This document shows positions 55,210-64,000 of a stretch of DNA of 64,000 nucleotides, piece after piece. How positions within the stretch are numbered: position 1 is the stretch's first letter; every line of letters begins with the position of its first letter. Both the position numbers and the translations under genes were made by a program. The notes under the pieces were generated by a model that was given only the letters and a program-made list of their open reading frames with translations, made no database searches and had not been told where the DNA came from. This DNA is from an uncultured Altererythrobacter sp. (lineage in GTDB: Bacteria; Pseudomonadota; Alphaproteobacteria; Sphingomonadales; Sphingomonadaceae), in NCBI GenBank assembly GCA_913056125.1, contig CAJXNC010000006.1, positions 1 through 64,000 of the forward strand, read 5' to 3'.

Positions 55210-55904
55210 CCCAGCACCTCGTCCACCCACAGCGGCACCAGTTCGCTCGCCCTGCCCAGCCGCGTTTCGTCGAACAGCCTGCTGCCGAGGCTGGTCTCGA
55301 GATTCAGCTCGAGCGTACGCACACCGCTTTCGCGCGCATGCTGGACAAAGCCTGCCGCGGGATAGACCGCGCCGCTCGTGCCGATGGACAGGAACAGGTC
55401 CGCGCCAGACAGGGCATGGAAAATCCGGTCCATCTGATAGGGCATTTCCCCGAACCAGACGATGTCGGGCCGCATTGCCACCTGCCCGCAAGAGGGACAG
55501 GGCGGGCCGTCGCGCAATGTCCCGGTCCAGCGATGGCGGGCATCGCAGGCAGTGCACCACACGCTCAGCGCTTCGCCATGCATATGCAACACGCGGTCTG
55601 CTCCGCCGCGTTCGTGGAGGTCGTCGATATTCTGCGTGACGATCAGCAGCTCGCCTTCCCAGCTTGCATCCAGCCGCCCCAAGGCCTCATGCGCGGCGTT
55701 GGGACGTGCTGCCAGGATCCCGGCCCTCCGCTCGTCATAGAAGCGCTGCACAAGGTCGGGATCGCGGGCAAAACCCTCGGGAGTGGCCACCTCTTCCACC
55801 GGGTGGTCCTCCCACAGGCCATCCTCTGCGCGGAAGGTCCTCAGGCCCGACTCCGCGCTTATCCCCGCGCCGGTGAGAATGACGATGTTGCGGATATCCC
55901 TCAT
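55206..55904 (-). CDS. cobB: NAD-dependent protein deacylase (Sir2, class III)
   Basis: 232 residues from ATG 55904 (55913 also possible). NAD motif TGAGISAESGLRTFR, catalytic region TQNIDDLHERGG with His109 in HMHGE, and a zinc ribbon (Cys116, Cys119, Cys135, Cys138). Tyr56 and Arg59 in FYDERR form the Y-x-x-R signature of desuccinylases such as SIRT5 and CobB. Likely removes acetyl or succinyl groups from lysines. First gene of a two-gene unit with GNAT. Confidence 0.92.
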   Translation of the reverse strand: MRDIRNIVILTGAGISAESGLRTFRAEDGLWEDHPVEEVATPEGFARDPDLVQRFYDERRAGILAARPNAAHEALGRLDASWEGELLIVTQNIDDLHERGGADRVLHMHGEALSVWCTACDARHRWTGTLRDGPPCPSCGQVAMRPDIVWFGEMPYQMDRIFHALSGADLFLSIGTSGAVYPAAGFVQHARESGVRTLELNLETSLGSRLFDETRLGRASELVPLWVDEVLG

Positions 55905-55938
55905 GTGTCCCATGAAGCATTGGATAGCGGGGGAAGCA

Positions 55939-56667
55939 ATGGCACGTATCGGCATCATCGGCAGGGAAGGACGCATGGGCAATGCGCTGGTGCAGGCGAT
56001 TACCGCTGCCGGGCACACCTGTTCGGGCGGGGTAGACAAGGGGGACGATGTCTCGCGCCTCGCCGATGCCAGCCAAGCGCTGGTCGATTTTTCCGCGCCG
56101 GCCGCGCTCAAGTCCAATTTGCATGCAGCGATCGGTGCGGGCATCCCCATCCTGATCGGCACGACCGGGCTGACAGACGAGCATCACCTCGCCATCGACC
56201 ATGCTGCGCAGGCCATTCCCGTATTGCAGACCGGCAATACCTCGCTCGGTGTGACACTGCTGTCCTACCTCGTGGGAGAAGCCGCCAAGCGGCTCGGTCC
56301 CGAATGGGATATCGAGGTGCTCGAAATGCATCACCGCATGAAGGTCGATGCGCCTTCGGGAACGGCGATCCTGCTGGGCGAGGCCGCTGCGGCGGCGCGC
56401 GGCGTGCATCTGGGCGAGAACAGCGAAAGCGGTCGCCACGGCCAGACCGGCGCACGCGCCGAAGGAGCGATCGGCTTTGCCGCCTTGCGCGGTGGCACGG
56501 TGGCAGGCGAACACTCGGTCATCTTCGCGGGCGACCAGGAGCGGCTCGTGCTGTCGCACTCGGCGGAAAACCGGGCGATCTTCGCCAATGGCGCGGTACG
56601 CGGCGCGGCCTGGCTGATCGGCAAGGCGCCCGGCCGATACACCATGCAGGACGTGCTGGAACTGTAG
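55939..56667 (+). CDS. dapB: 4-hydroxy-tetrahydrodipicolinate reductase
   Basis: 242 residues from ATG 55939 (GCGGGGGAAGC upstream), slightly shorter than the usual 260-270. DapB makes tetrahydrodipicolinate for lysine and diaminopimelate. NAD(P) motif GIIGREGRMGNALV, VDFSAP, GTTGL, catalytic EMHHRMKVDAPSGTAILLG and late FAALRGG. Only 34 bases separate its start from the divergent sirtuin start, so its promoter probably lies inside cobB. Confidence 0.95.
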   Translation: MARIGIIGREGRMGNALVQAITAAGHTCSGGVDKGDDVSRLADASQALVDFSAPAALKSNLHAAIGAGIPILIGTTGLTDEHHLAIDHAAQAIPVLQTGNTSLGVTLLSYLVGEAAKRLGPEWDIEVLEMHHRMKVDAPSGTAILLGEAAAAARGVHLGENSESGRHGQTGARAEGAIGFAALRGGTVAGEHSVIFAGDQERLVLSHSAENRAIFANGAVRGAAWLIGKAPGRYTMQDVLEL

Positions 56668-56690
56668 GAGCAAGGGGAGCGATACTGCCG

Positions 56691-57551
56691 ATGGCCAGTC
56701 TCAGGTCCTATCTGCACAGGCAATTGTTCGTCGGCACCGAGCCCGATGGCAGCCTGACCCTGCTCAACAAGCTGCTTATCGTTACCATCATCCTCGCCGT
56801 CGCCTCGGGCGCCATGTCGACCGAGGCCAGCCTGCCGCCAATGTGGCATAACGGCCTTCTCGTTGGCGAGCTGGTGTTCGGAGGGATCTTCCTGCTCGAA
56901 TATATCGCGCGCATCTATGCCGCCGCGGAAGAGCCGGGCGAAGGCAGCGTTTGGCACAAGCGCTGGCGCTTCATCCGCTCGCCGCTCGGCCTGATCGACC
57001 TGCTTGTCGTCGTTTCGACCCTCCTGCCGCTGATCACTGCCGATGCCGCCATGCTTCGCACGGTGCGCCTGTTCCGTGTCATAGCGGTGATGAAGTTCGG
57101 GCGTTTCTCGCGCGCGATCACCGAAGTGTGGAACGCCATTAGCGAGCGTTCGGACGACCTTATCGTGACCGGTGCGCTGGCCTTCATCTTCGCCCTGTTC
57201 GGCGCCACCGCGCTTTACATAATCGAGGGAGATATCCAGCCGGAAGCCTTCGGCTCGATCCCTCGCGCCCTGTGGTGGTCGATCATCACCATGACCGCCG
57301 TCGGCTATGGCGACGTCTACCCGGTCACGGGGCTGGGGCGAATCTTCGCCAGTATCGTGGCCTTGTCAGGCGTCGCCTTCATTGCCATGCCCACCGGGAT
57401 CATCGCCGCCGCCTTCTCCAATGCCATGCAGCGCCGCCGCGACCAGCGGATCGAGGAGATGCGCGACCACCTCAAGAAGATCGACCGCGAGGACGACAGG
57501 ATTCGCTCGAAACTCAAGTCGCTCGAACGGGCACGCAAGAACGAGCAATGA
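56691..57551 (+). CDS. Voltage-gated-type potassium channel
   Basis: 286 residues, six predicted helices. An S4-like helix with Arg repeats (LRTVRLFRVIAVMKFGRFS) and a pore with the selectivity filter TMTAVGYGDVYP mark a Kv-family K+ channel; the C-terminus is a charged coiled-coil-like tail (RRRDQRIEEMRDHLKKIDRE). Follows dapB by 23 bases and is 8 bases before nth, so the three may be co-transcribed although their functions do not obviously connect. Confidence 0.88.
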   Translation: MASLRSYLHRQLFVGTEPDGSLTLLNKLLIVTIILAVASGAMSTEASLPPMWHNGLLVGELVFGGIFLLEYIARIYAAAEEPGEGSVWHKRWRFIRSPLGLIDLLVVVSTLLPLITADAAMLRTVRLFRVIAVMKFGRFSRAITEVWNAISERSDDLIVTGALAFIFALFGATALYIIEGDIQPEAFGSIPRALWWSIITMTAVGYGDVYPVTGLGRIFASIVALSGVAFIAMPTGIIAAAFSNAMQRRRDQRIEEMRDHLKKIDREDDRIRSKLKSLERARKNEQ

Positions 57552-57559
57552 GCGCATAA

Positions 57560-58207
57560 GTGACCAAGGACCAGATCTTCGAATTCTTTCGCCGGCTGGC
57601 GGAGGACAATCCCTCGCCCGAGACCGAGCTCGAATATGGCAATGCCTACCAGCTGGTCGTGGCCGTGGCCCTGTCCGCGCAGGCCACCGATGTCGGCGTC
57701 AACAAGGCCACGCGTTCGCTCTTCGCCAGGGTGAAAACGCCGCAGCAAATGCTCGAACTGGGCGAGGAGGGGCTAAAGGCACACATCAAGACGATCGGCC
57801 TGTTCAACTCCAAGGCCAAGAACGTCATCGCGCTCTCTCAATTGCTGGTCGACGAATATGGTGGTGAGGTTCCCGCCACGCGCGAGGACCTCGTGCGCCT
57901 GCCCGGCGTCGGCCGCAAGACCGCCAATGTCGTCCTCAATTGCTGGTTCGGGCAGGAAACCTTCGCGGTCGACACACATATCTTCCGCGTCGGCAATAGG
58001 ACCGGCCTGGCCAAGGGCAAGACGCCCGAACAGGTCGAGGCCAAGCTGGAAAAGCGCGTGCCGCAGCCCTTCCGCCTCGGCGCACATCACTGGCTGATCC
58101 TGCACGGCCGCTATACCTGCAAGGCGCGCACGCCCGAATGCTGGCGCTGCAAGGTGGTTGACCTGTGCAGCTTTCGGAAGAAGGTAATGCAGAAGCCGGG
58201 TCGCTAG
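57560..58207 (+). CDS. nth: Endonuclease III (DNA glycosylase/AP lyase)
   Basis: 215 residues from GTG 57560. Removes oxidised pyrimidines and nicks AP sites. HhH motif LPGVGRKTANVVLN with the catalytic Lys, catalytic Asp in VDTHIFRVGNRTGL, and a C-terminal [4Fe-4S] loop (CKARTPECWRCKVVDLC, spacing C-6-C-2-C-5-C). ATAAG precedes the start only weakly. The next gene begins 30 bases later. Confidence 0.95.
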   Translation: MTKDQIFEFFRRLAEDNPSPETELEYGNAYQLVVAVALSAQATDVGVNKATRSLFARVKTPQQMLELGEEGLKAHIKTIGLFNSKAKNVIALSQLLVDEYGGEVPATREDLVRLPGVGRKTANVVLNCWFGQETFAVDTHIFRVGNRTGLAKGKTPEQVEAKLEKRVPQPFRLGAHHWLILHGRYTCKARTPECWRCKVVDLCSFRKKVMQKPGR

Positions 58208-58237
58208 GCTGGAGACACTGTCGGGGGACTGGCGATC

Positions 58238-59719
58238 ATGAGCAATTCACCGGGCAGCGAGCCCGCGGTCGAGACGAAGAATGGCCGCAGCTTGTCCGTC
58301 GCAATGCCGGATACCTTCATCATCATGATCGTGCTGGCGTTCCTCGCATGGGCAGCCACCTTCCTTTTCGTACCGGGACATTTCGAGGTGGCTGGAGATC
58401 CCGCGCGGATCGTGCCGGGCAGTTTCAATGCTGCGCCCGATGCCTCTCCTGCGCCGATAATGGGTGACGAGACACGGACCGGCATACTCGATTTCCTGTT
58501 CGCGGGGCTCATTTCGGGCGATCGCTATTCTCCGGCGATCGGGCTGATAGCCCTGCTGCTGGTCATTGGCGGGACCTTCGGCATCGTCATGCGAACTCGT
58601 GCCGTCGACAATGCAATGCTTGCCGCACTGCCGGGCGGCAAGGCGGAGAACGAATGGCTGCTCATCGGTATCTTCGTCGCGTCATCGATCGGCGGCGCCA
58701 CGATAGGCATGAGCGAGGAAGCCATCGCCCTGACACTGGTGCTGGCACCCGCCCTGTCCCGCGCAGGATATGACGGGGTTACAGCGGTGTTGGCCTGCTT
58801 CATGGGCACGCAAGTCGGCTTCGGTACAAGCTGGATGAACCCCTTCAGCGTCATCATCGCGCAGAGTATCTCCGATCTTGCACCGATGTCCGGCATGGCC
58901 CTGCGCATTCCGATGTGGGCCGGCTTCACGGCCCTGGGTGCAATCTTCCTGTGGCACTATGCGCGGTCCGTAAGGCTGGGAAAGCGCGCCCCCATCGGAC
59001 CTGCCTGCATCGCGGATACTGCCAGTGAGGCGGATACAGCCAAGTTCGGCGTAGCCCACAAGCTCGTATTGCTGATTTTCCTGGCCACGGTCTGCTGGGT
59101 CGGTTGGGGAGTGGCATCAAGGGGCTATTACCTGGCCGAAATCACCGCCCAGTTCTTCGCCATGGGCATCGCGGTTTCGCTGGTCGCGCGCTTTGGCGGA
59201 ATTGCCAACTGCAGCTTCAACGAATTGATGGACGCCTTTCGCCACGGCGCCGCTCAGCTCCTGCCCGCTGCGCTGATCGTCGGCGCCGCCAAGGGCATCT
59301 TACTGCTGCTGGGCGGCGACGATCCACAATCGACATCGCTTCTCAACACGCTGCTCGATGCACTGTCATCGCTAACGAGCAGTGCGCCCGAATGGCTTAC
59401 CGCATGGATCATGTTCCTGTCGCAGAGCGTCTTCAATTTCTTCGTGGCATCCGGCTCCAGCCAGGCCAGCATAACCATGCCGATCATGGCGCCGCTCGCC
59501 GACCTGTCGGGGGTCACCCGGCAAACTGCCGTACTGGCATTTCAGCTTGGGGACGGTCTAACCAACCTGGTCATTCCGACCTCTGCTCCCCTGATCGGCG
59601 TGCTGGCCGCGGCTGGCGTGCGATACAGTGAATGGCTGGTCTTCGCCTGGAAACCGATGCTGGCACTGATGGCCATCGCTTCAGCGGTCGTGCTGGGAGC
59701 GCATGCTGCGGGCTTCTGA
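58238..59719 (+). CDS. YfcC-family (AbgT/DcuC-superfamily) membrane carrier
   Basis: 493 residues, about 12 helices. Family-type segments: MPDTFIIMIVLAFLAWAATF, FLFAGLISGDR, SIGGATIGMSEEAIALTLVLAPALSRAGYD, and GSSQASITMPIMAPLADLSGVTRQTAVLAFQLGDGLTNLVIPTSAPLIGVLAAA. YfcC members carry di- or tripeptide-like or amino-acid substrates (arginine/ornithine in some); substrate not predictable here. ATG has GGGGACTGGCG upstream. Confidence 0.83.
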   Translation: MSNSPGSEPAVETKNGRSLSVAMPDTFIIMIVLAFLAWAATFLFVPGHFEVAGDPARIVPGSFNAAPDASPAPIMGDETRTGILDFLFAGLISGDRYSPAIGLIALLLVIGGTFGIVMRTRAVDNAMLAALPGGKAENEWLLIGIFVASSIGGATIGMSEEAIALTLVLAPALSRAGYDGVTAVLACFMGTQVGFGTSWMNPFSVIIAQSISDLAPMSGMALRIPMWAGFTALGAIFLWHYARSVRLGKRAPIGPACIADTASEADTAKFGVAHKLVLLIFLATVCWVGWGVASRGYYLAEITAQFFAMGIAVSLVARFGGIANCSFNELMDAFRHGAAQLLPAALIVGAAKGILLLLGGDDPQSTSLLNTLLDALSSLTSSAPEWLTAWIMFLSQSVFNFFVASGSSQASITMPIMAPLADLSGVTRQTAVLAFQLGDGLTNLVIPTSAPLIGVLAAAGVRYSEWLVFAWKPMLALMAIASAVVLGAHAAGF

Positions 59720-59858
59720 CAGCCTGAACTCTTTCGCTGTCATCCCGGACCTCCCAGATACAGGAGACACGAGCCATCCGTCGGCAAAGGCAAACGGGAT
59801 TCGACTCCGTCAGCTTAATGACAGTATTGTCGGTTATATCCGCTGCCGGAGGTTTGTT

Positions 59859-60254
59859 ATGAAGAAAGCACTGCCAATTTGCACCGCCGCCGTCGCGGCC
59901 TGCCTTCCGCTGATGGCCTGCACTGCCGAGATGGACGATGAACGCGAGATCCTCGCCCCCGCCGCCAATGTGGTCGGCGAAGCGGAGACCTGCGTACGCA
60001 CCAACCAGATCGACGATACGACCGTGCATGACGACTACACGATCGATTTCGAGATGAATAACGGTACGCTCTACCGCAATACGCTACAGCAGCGCTGCTA
60101 CTCGCTCGGTTTCGACAAGCGCTTCACCTACGAAGTGCGCGCGGGCACGCTTTGCTCGGGCGAGACGATCACCGTCATGAATGCCGACGGACGTCCCGGA
60201 GCGTCCTGTGCGCTGGGACCATTCGTGCCGATCGAACTGGTTGAAACCGAATAG
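59859..60254 (+). CDS. Small lipoprotein, unknown
   Basis: 131 residues from ATG 59859 with a GGAGG site. Lipoprotein signal with lipobox LMACT (Cys about 21). The mature part has four Cys (CVRT, CYSLGF, LCSG, SCALG) that could form two disulfides, and a strand-like pattern (TIDFEMNNGTLYRNTL). No family recognised. Followed by a perfect 7-bp GC hairpin. Confidence 0.65.
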   Translation: MKKALPICTAAVAACLPLMACTAEMDDEREILAPAANVVGEAETCVRTNQIDDTTVHDDYTIDFEMNNGTLYRNTLQQRCYSLGFDKRFTYEVRAGTLCSGETITVMNADGRPGASCALGPFVPIELVETE

Positions 60255-60268
60255 GCCGCGCTGCGTGG

Positions 60269-60286
60269 CGGCCCGATTTCGGGCCG
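60269..60286 (+). terminator. GC hairpin after the small lipoprotein gene
   Basis: CGGCCCG / CGGGCCG perfect 7-bp stem with ATTT loop (60269-60286), 15 bases after the stop. No U-run, so a Rho-independent role is uncertain. Confidence 0.45.
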
Positions 60287-60405
60287 GATAATGCTCCTGT
60301 CGGCAAGAACAAGTCCCTTGGCCCATGTCGGCAGCAGCTAACGCGCTCACCACTTTACCTCGCGGCCCGCGATAGTTACCCCTTGCTTCCAGTGGGGGGA
60401 TAGAC

Positions 60406-63400
60406 ATGCGCATTGGTTCTACATTGCTGGCCACTGCTTCGCTTGCAGCACTGGCCGCGCCGGCCTTGGCCAATGACGAAATCCAGTTCGGGCCGCCCGC
60501 CGAATGGATCTCGGATGTCGATGTCCCGACCGATACGGCCGAAGGCGCGGAGGAGGAACTGGCAGGCCTCCCGGTCAGGGTGCTGCTCACCAACCACCAG
60601 CTCCGGCTCGAGCCGGGACGCAACCACACCTATGTGAACTTCGTCATCGGCATCCAGAACCCGCAGGGCCTGTCCGTCGGCAATCTCTCGATCCCCTGGC
60701 GCCCCGAATTCGACGAGCTCACCTTTCACGAAGTCCTGATCCACCGTGGGGACGAGGTGATCGACGTGCTCGGCGAAGGGCAGACCTTCACCGTCCTCCG
60801 CCGCGAGGAAAGCCTCGAACAGGCGACGCTCGACGGCGTGCTGACCGCGAACATGTTCCCGGCCGGACTGCAGGTGGGCGACCAGCTGGAAGTCGCCTAT
60901 TCGCTAGTGTCCGAGCACCCGGTATTTGCCGGCAATGCGGAATCGGCCATCGGGCCCTACAACCTGCCTTACCAGAACGCCTTCGCGCGGATCACCTGGC
61001 CGCAGGATTTCGACCTTCACCTGGCCGGTAGCAGGGGCCTGCCCGAACCGGAACGCAGCAGCAGTGACGGATATGAAGAGGCGCAGATCTCCCTGCTCGT
61101 GACCGAACCGATCACGCCGCCGGAATCGGCCCCGCCGCGCTTCAGCCTGTTCGGAGTAATGGAGGCTTCCTCCTTCGGCAGCTGGCAGGATGTCGCCAGC
61201 ATCTTTGTTCCGCTTTACGACGAAGCATCGCGAGTCCCGGTAGCCGGGCCACTGCGTGACAGGGTCGAGGAAATCCGCGCCGCCAGTACGGACCCGCTCG
61301 TTCGGGCGGAGCTCGCGCTCGACCTGGTGCAGGACGATGTCCGCTATGTGGCACTGGCCATGGGCTCGGGCGGACTCGTTCCCGCCGACACGCAGACCAC
61401 CTGGCAACGCCGCTATGGCGATTGCAAGGCCAAGACCGCGCTGCTGCTGGGCGTGCTCCGCGAACTCGGGATCGAGGCCAACCCGATCGCGGTGAACTCC
61501 TATATCGGCGATTCCCTGCCCGGGCGCCTACCGATGATCTCCGCATTCGATCACATCCTCGTGCAGACGGTGATCGACGGCAAAACCTATTTCCTCGACG
61601 GGACGCGCACGGGCGACACCACGCTTGCCAGCCTTTCAACGCCCAATTTCATCTGGGGCCTGCCGATCGTGGCCGATGGAGCGGAGCTGGTTCCCATGGT
61701 GCCCGCTGCGCTGGCCGAGCCGACCGAGGAAATGGCCATCCACATGGATGCGAGCGCCGGGCTATTCGCCCCGGTACCGACCGAGATCGAACTGGTTCTG
61801 CGCGGCGATACCGCCATCGCAACCAATGCCTATTGGGCACAGATCGTCGGCGCCAATCGCGAGCAGGCGACCGAATCCTTCTGGCGCGAGCAGTTCGATT
61901 TCGTCACGCCGGACGAAGTGGATGCGCGCTTCGATCCCGAAACCGGGACCATGACCTTCACCCTCTCCGGCATGGCGCGGATGGACTGGGGTGACAATTT
62001 CTACGAGACGGACGACATGCGGGTGGGCTGGAACGCCGATTTCACCCGCACCGAAGGGCCGGATAGCGATGCGCCCTTCTCGCTTCCCCACCCCTTTTTC
62101 GAACGCACCACGCAGACCATCATCCTGCCCGAAGGTTTCACCGCCGAACTGATCGATGGCGAGGAATTCGACGAGGTGGTGGCCAATATCGAATATCGCC
62201 GCACGGCCAGCGTCGAGGGCAATGTCTTCACCTCCATGCGCAGCGCACGCAGCATCGCCAATGAGTTCGCGGCGGCGGATGCGCCTGCCTTCGAACAGCG
62301 GCTGGGCGAGTTGTGGGCCGAGCACCTGCACCTGAAGCTGCCCGACAATTACCGCATGTCCGAAGCCGATGTGGAGTTTGCCAGTTCCGACGATGGCAAT
62401 GGCGAGGACGCCGATTTCTTCAACGATCGCGCCCATGTGGCGATGAACAACCAGCGATACGAAACCGCGATTGCCGATTTCGACCGCGCCATCGCGCTGG
62501 AGGACGACAATGTCTGGTATCATGCCAATCGCGGCATGTCGCTGGCCCAGCTCAACCGCTTCGACGAGGCAATCGAAGCATTCGACCGGGCAGATGCCAT
62601 TTCCGCCGACAATTACGTTGCGCTGCGCGGACGCGGACTTGTCTTTCTCCGGCAGGGGCAGCCCTACGAAGCACTCGACCTGTTCAACCAGTCCCTGGAG
62701 AAGGACCCGGAAAACTCCTGGGCCTTGTTCCACCGTGCAACGGCGAAATTCGGCACGACCGACCTTGAGGGTGCGCTGGAGGATGCCGACGCGGCGATCG
62801 CGCTGTTCGAGAATTACTACGACGCCTACAATCTGCGCGTGGCGGCGCTGATGGCTCTCGAACGCAGGGAGGAGGCGCTCGCCTCAGCCGAGGAAATGGC
62901 CGAACGCTTCTCCGACAATCCCGTGGCGGTCACGCGCGCGAGCGAATACCTGCTAATGCTGAACGAGGAGGAACGTTCCGCCGAATTGCTCGACCAGTCG
63001 CGCGAATTGGGGAACACGCCGATGGCACTGTATTCCTCGGCCGCGCGCCGGGGCATCGAAGAAACCGAGCTCAAGCTGGCCGAGCTCGACGAGGCGCTGG
63101 AACTCTTTGCCGATTATCTCCCCGCATTGCAGCTGCGCGGCGAAACGCTGTTTATGGAATACCGGCTGGACGAGGCGATGGCCGATGCCGAACGCCTCAT
63201 CGAACTCGCCCCGACCCAGCCGCAGGGCTACGACCTCAAGGCCAAGATCCTCGCCGATGACGATGACGAGGAAGGCGCCGCGCAGGTTGCGGAAGACTTG
63301 CTGGCAGCCATGCCCGACCGGCCCGACGCCTATTTCTACGCCAGCAATATCTATCGCCGGATCGGCAATGAAGAGCGCGCCTCCGAACTGCTCGACCGGC

Positions 63401-64000
63401 AGTTGGAACTGGCGCCGGGCAACCGCGCCAATATCGCCTCGCTGATGGCCCGCGCCCAGCAACGCCCCCTGTCCGACATGGAAGGCCGCGAGGAAGATCT
63501 GGAGGCGGCGCTGGAAATCGATCCCGACAATATCAATGCCCTGACCGCTATGGCCGAGCTGCAAATGGGCTTCGGCAATTTCGGCAGCGCGCTGCGGATC
63601 TACAATCGCCTGATCGAGCTGGGCCGGGACCAGGATTTCATGGTCCACAATATGCGGGGGATCGCGCTTGAACGCGCAGGCCGCAGGGCGGATGCTGCGT
63701 CCGCTTTTGATCGTGCGCGCGAACTGGCCACTGACGCCCCGCGGCTCAACAATCTGTGCTGGACCAAGACCCTGCAGAATACCGCGCTCGAGCGTGCGCT
63801 CGAGGAGTGCAATGCTTCACTGGACTTGCAGCATATGAGCGGCACGCTGGACAGCAGGGCGATGACCTATCTGCGCATGGGCGAGCTGGAACTGGCCAAT
63901 GCCGATTTCGACGCAGTGCTTGCGGAATCCGCCTCGGCCCCGACATCGCTCTATGGCCGCGCGATCGTCCGTGCGAAGCTCGGCAATGTCGCGGGGGCGC
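60406..64000 (+). CDS. Large DUF3857/transglutaminase/TPR protein (3' end outside window)
   Basis: Open from ATG 60406 to the end of the window (1198 codons, no stop). Signal peptide at 1-23 (ATASLAALAAPALA). A DUF3857-type beta-rich domain covers about 50-230, then a transglutaminase-like core with Cys340 (RRYGDCKAKTALLLGVLRELG), His383 (AFDHILV) and Asp398 (FLDGTRT), a complete triad. From about residue 670, at least a dozen TPR-like helical repeats follow (e.g. YETAIADFDRAIALE, FDEAIEAFDRADAI). Periplasmic; transglutaminases of this group cross-link or hydrolyse amides. Function unknown. Confidence 0.85.
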   Translation, partial: MRIGSTLLATASLAALAAPALANDEIQFGPPAEWISDVDVPTDTAEGAEEELAGLPVRVLLTNHQLRLEPGRNHTYVNFVIGIQNPQGLSVGNLSIPWRPEFDELTFHEVLIHRGDEVIDVLGEGQTFTVLRREESLEQATLDGVLTANMFPAGLQVGDQLEVAYSLVSEHPVFAGNAESAIGPYNLPYQNAFARITWPQDFDLHLAGSRGLPEPERSSSDGYEEAQISLLVTEPITPPESAPPRFSLFGVMEASSFGSWQDVASIFVPLYDEASRVPVAGPLRDRVEEIRAASTDPLVRAELALDLVQDDVRYVALAMGSGGLVPADTQTTWQRRYGDCKAKTALLLGVLRELGIEANPIAVNSYIGDSLPGRLPMISAFDHILVQTVIDGKTYFLDGTRTGDTTLASLSTPNFIWGLPIVADGAELVPMVPAALAEPTEEMAIHMDASAGLFAPVPTEIELVLRGDTAIATNAYWAQIVGANREQATESFWREQFDFVTPDEVDARFDPETGTMTFTLSGMARMDWGDNFYETDDMRVGWNADFTRTEGPDSDAPFSLPHPFFERTTQTIILPEGFTAELIDGEEFDEVVANIEYRRTASVEGNVFTSMRSARSIANEFAAADAPAFEQRLGELWAEHLHLKLPDNYRMSEADVEFASSDDGNGEDADFFNDRAHVAMNNQRYETAIADFDRAIALEDDNVWYHANRGMSLAQLNRFDEAIEAFDRADAISADNYVALRGRGLVFLRQGQPYEALDLFNQSLEKDPENSWALFHRATAKFGTTDLEGALEDADAAIALFENYYDAYNLRVAALMALERREEALASAEEMAERFSDNPVAVTRASEYLLMLNEEERSAELLDQSRELGNTPMALYSSAARRGIEETELKLAELDEALELFADYLPALQLRGETLFMEYRLDEAMADAERLIELAPTQPQGYDLKAKILADDDDEEGAAQVAEDLLAAMPDRPDAYFYASNIYRRIGNEERASELLDRQLELAPGNRANIASLMARAQQRPLSDMEGREEDLEAALEIDPDNINALTAMAELQMGFGNFGSALRIYNRLIELGRDQDFMVHNMRGIALERAGRRADAASAFDRARELATDAPRLNNLCWTKTLQNTALERALEECNASLDLQHMSGTLDSRAMTYLRMGELELANADFDAVLAESASAPTSLYGRAIVRAKLGNVAGA

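Overview
The window reads as a GC-rich alphaproteobacterial chromosome segment, most likely Sphingomonadales (Erythrobacteraceae-like). This is inferred from gene content and order (tim44/mltA/smr next to secB, ubiE-ubiB-coaBC-dut, MoxR/DUF58/SpoIIM/RDD, PEP-CTERM and TPR-transglutaminase proteins), not from a tree. It is almost entirely housekeeping DNA: 61 coding regions, many sharing 1-4 base start/stop overlaps. I see no rRNA, tRNA, CRISPR array, insertion sequence or prophage. The first ~1.44 kb does not fit the rest: a TolC-type outer-membrane protein with a planctomycete flavour runs in frame into the last ~90 residues of a MoxR ATPase, which looks like a chimeric join.

Layout. 1-5.5 kb: MoxR tail, DUF58, SpoIIM-like, RDD and GNAT genes in one tightly overlapping run. 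5.6-9.8 kb: an EAL phosphodiesterase, then a KefB-type K+/H+ antiporter and a CorA/ZntB-type transporter on the minus strand. 9.8-16 kb: ispG, a small pentad-repeat protein, a retropepsin-like protease, an unknown glycosyltransferase-like protein, two different L,D-transpeptidases tail to tail, an EamA transporter and a tiny membrane protein. 16-21 kb: acnA, a rhodanese lipoprotein, a prolyl-4-hydroxylase-like enzyme and a serine-rich PEP-CTERM protein. 21-25.7 kb: ruvA and ruvB separated by an AT-rich membrane-anchored gene of unknown function, then aroC and a membrane protein. 25.7-31.1 kb: a peroxide-defence block (ahpC, ahpF, a small membrane protein, katG) with prominent dyads upstream of ahpC and katG. 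31.1-32.8 kb: an azoreductase divergent from a GcvA-like LysR regulator, with a T-N11-A operator between them. 32.9-39.1 kb: smr, mltA and tim44 divergent from secB, murJ and trpS; trpS is preceded by a Trp-codon leader peptide. 39.2-49.3 kb: a DUF4136 lipoprotein, a YjhX-like protein and a lipoprotein, then a long minus-strand run (EamA, ubiE, ubiB, two paralogous membrane proteins, coaBC, dut). 49.3-57 kb: mutM, rpsT, dnaA, a MoeB/ThiF enzyme, an aspartyl-hydroxylase-like enzyme, a GNAT-sirtuin pair and dapB. 57-64 kb: a K+ channel, nth, a YfcC-family carrier, a lipoprotein and a very large DUF3857/transglutaminase/TPR protein that runs off the end.

The observations I rate highest are the candidate trpS attenuation leader (a 30-residue peptide with Trp-Phe-Trp, possibly leaderless, followed by a hairpin), the foreign-looking gene embedded with perfect start/stop coupling inside the ruvAB operon, the 36-bp near-perfect dyad in the ahpC promoter region, the hairpin-plus-U-run between the rpsT promoter and gene, the sirtuin/acetyltransferase overlap, and the TolC-MoxR chimera.
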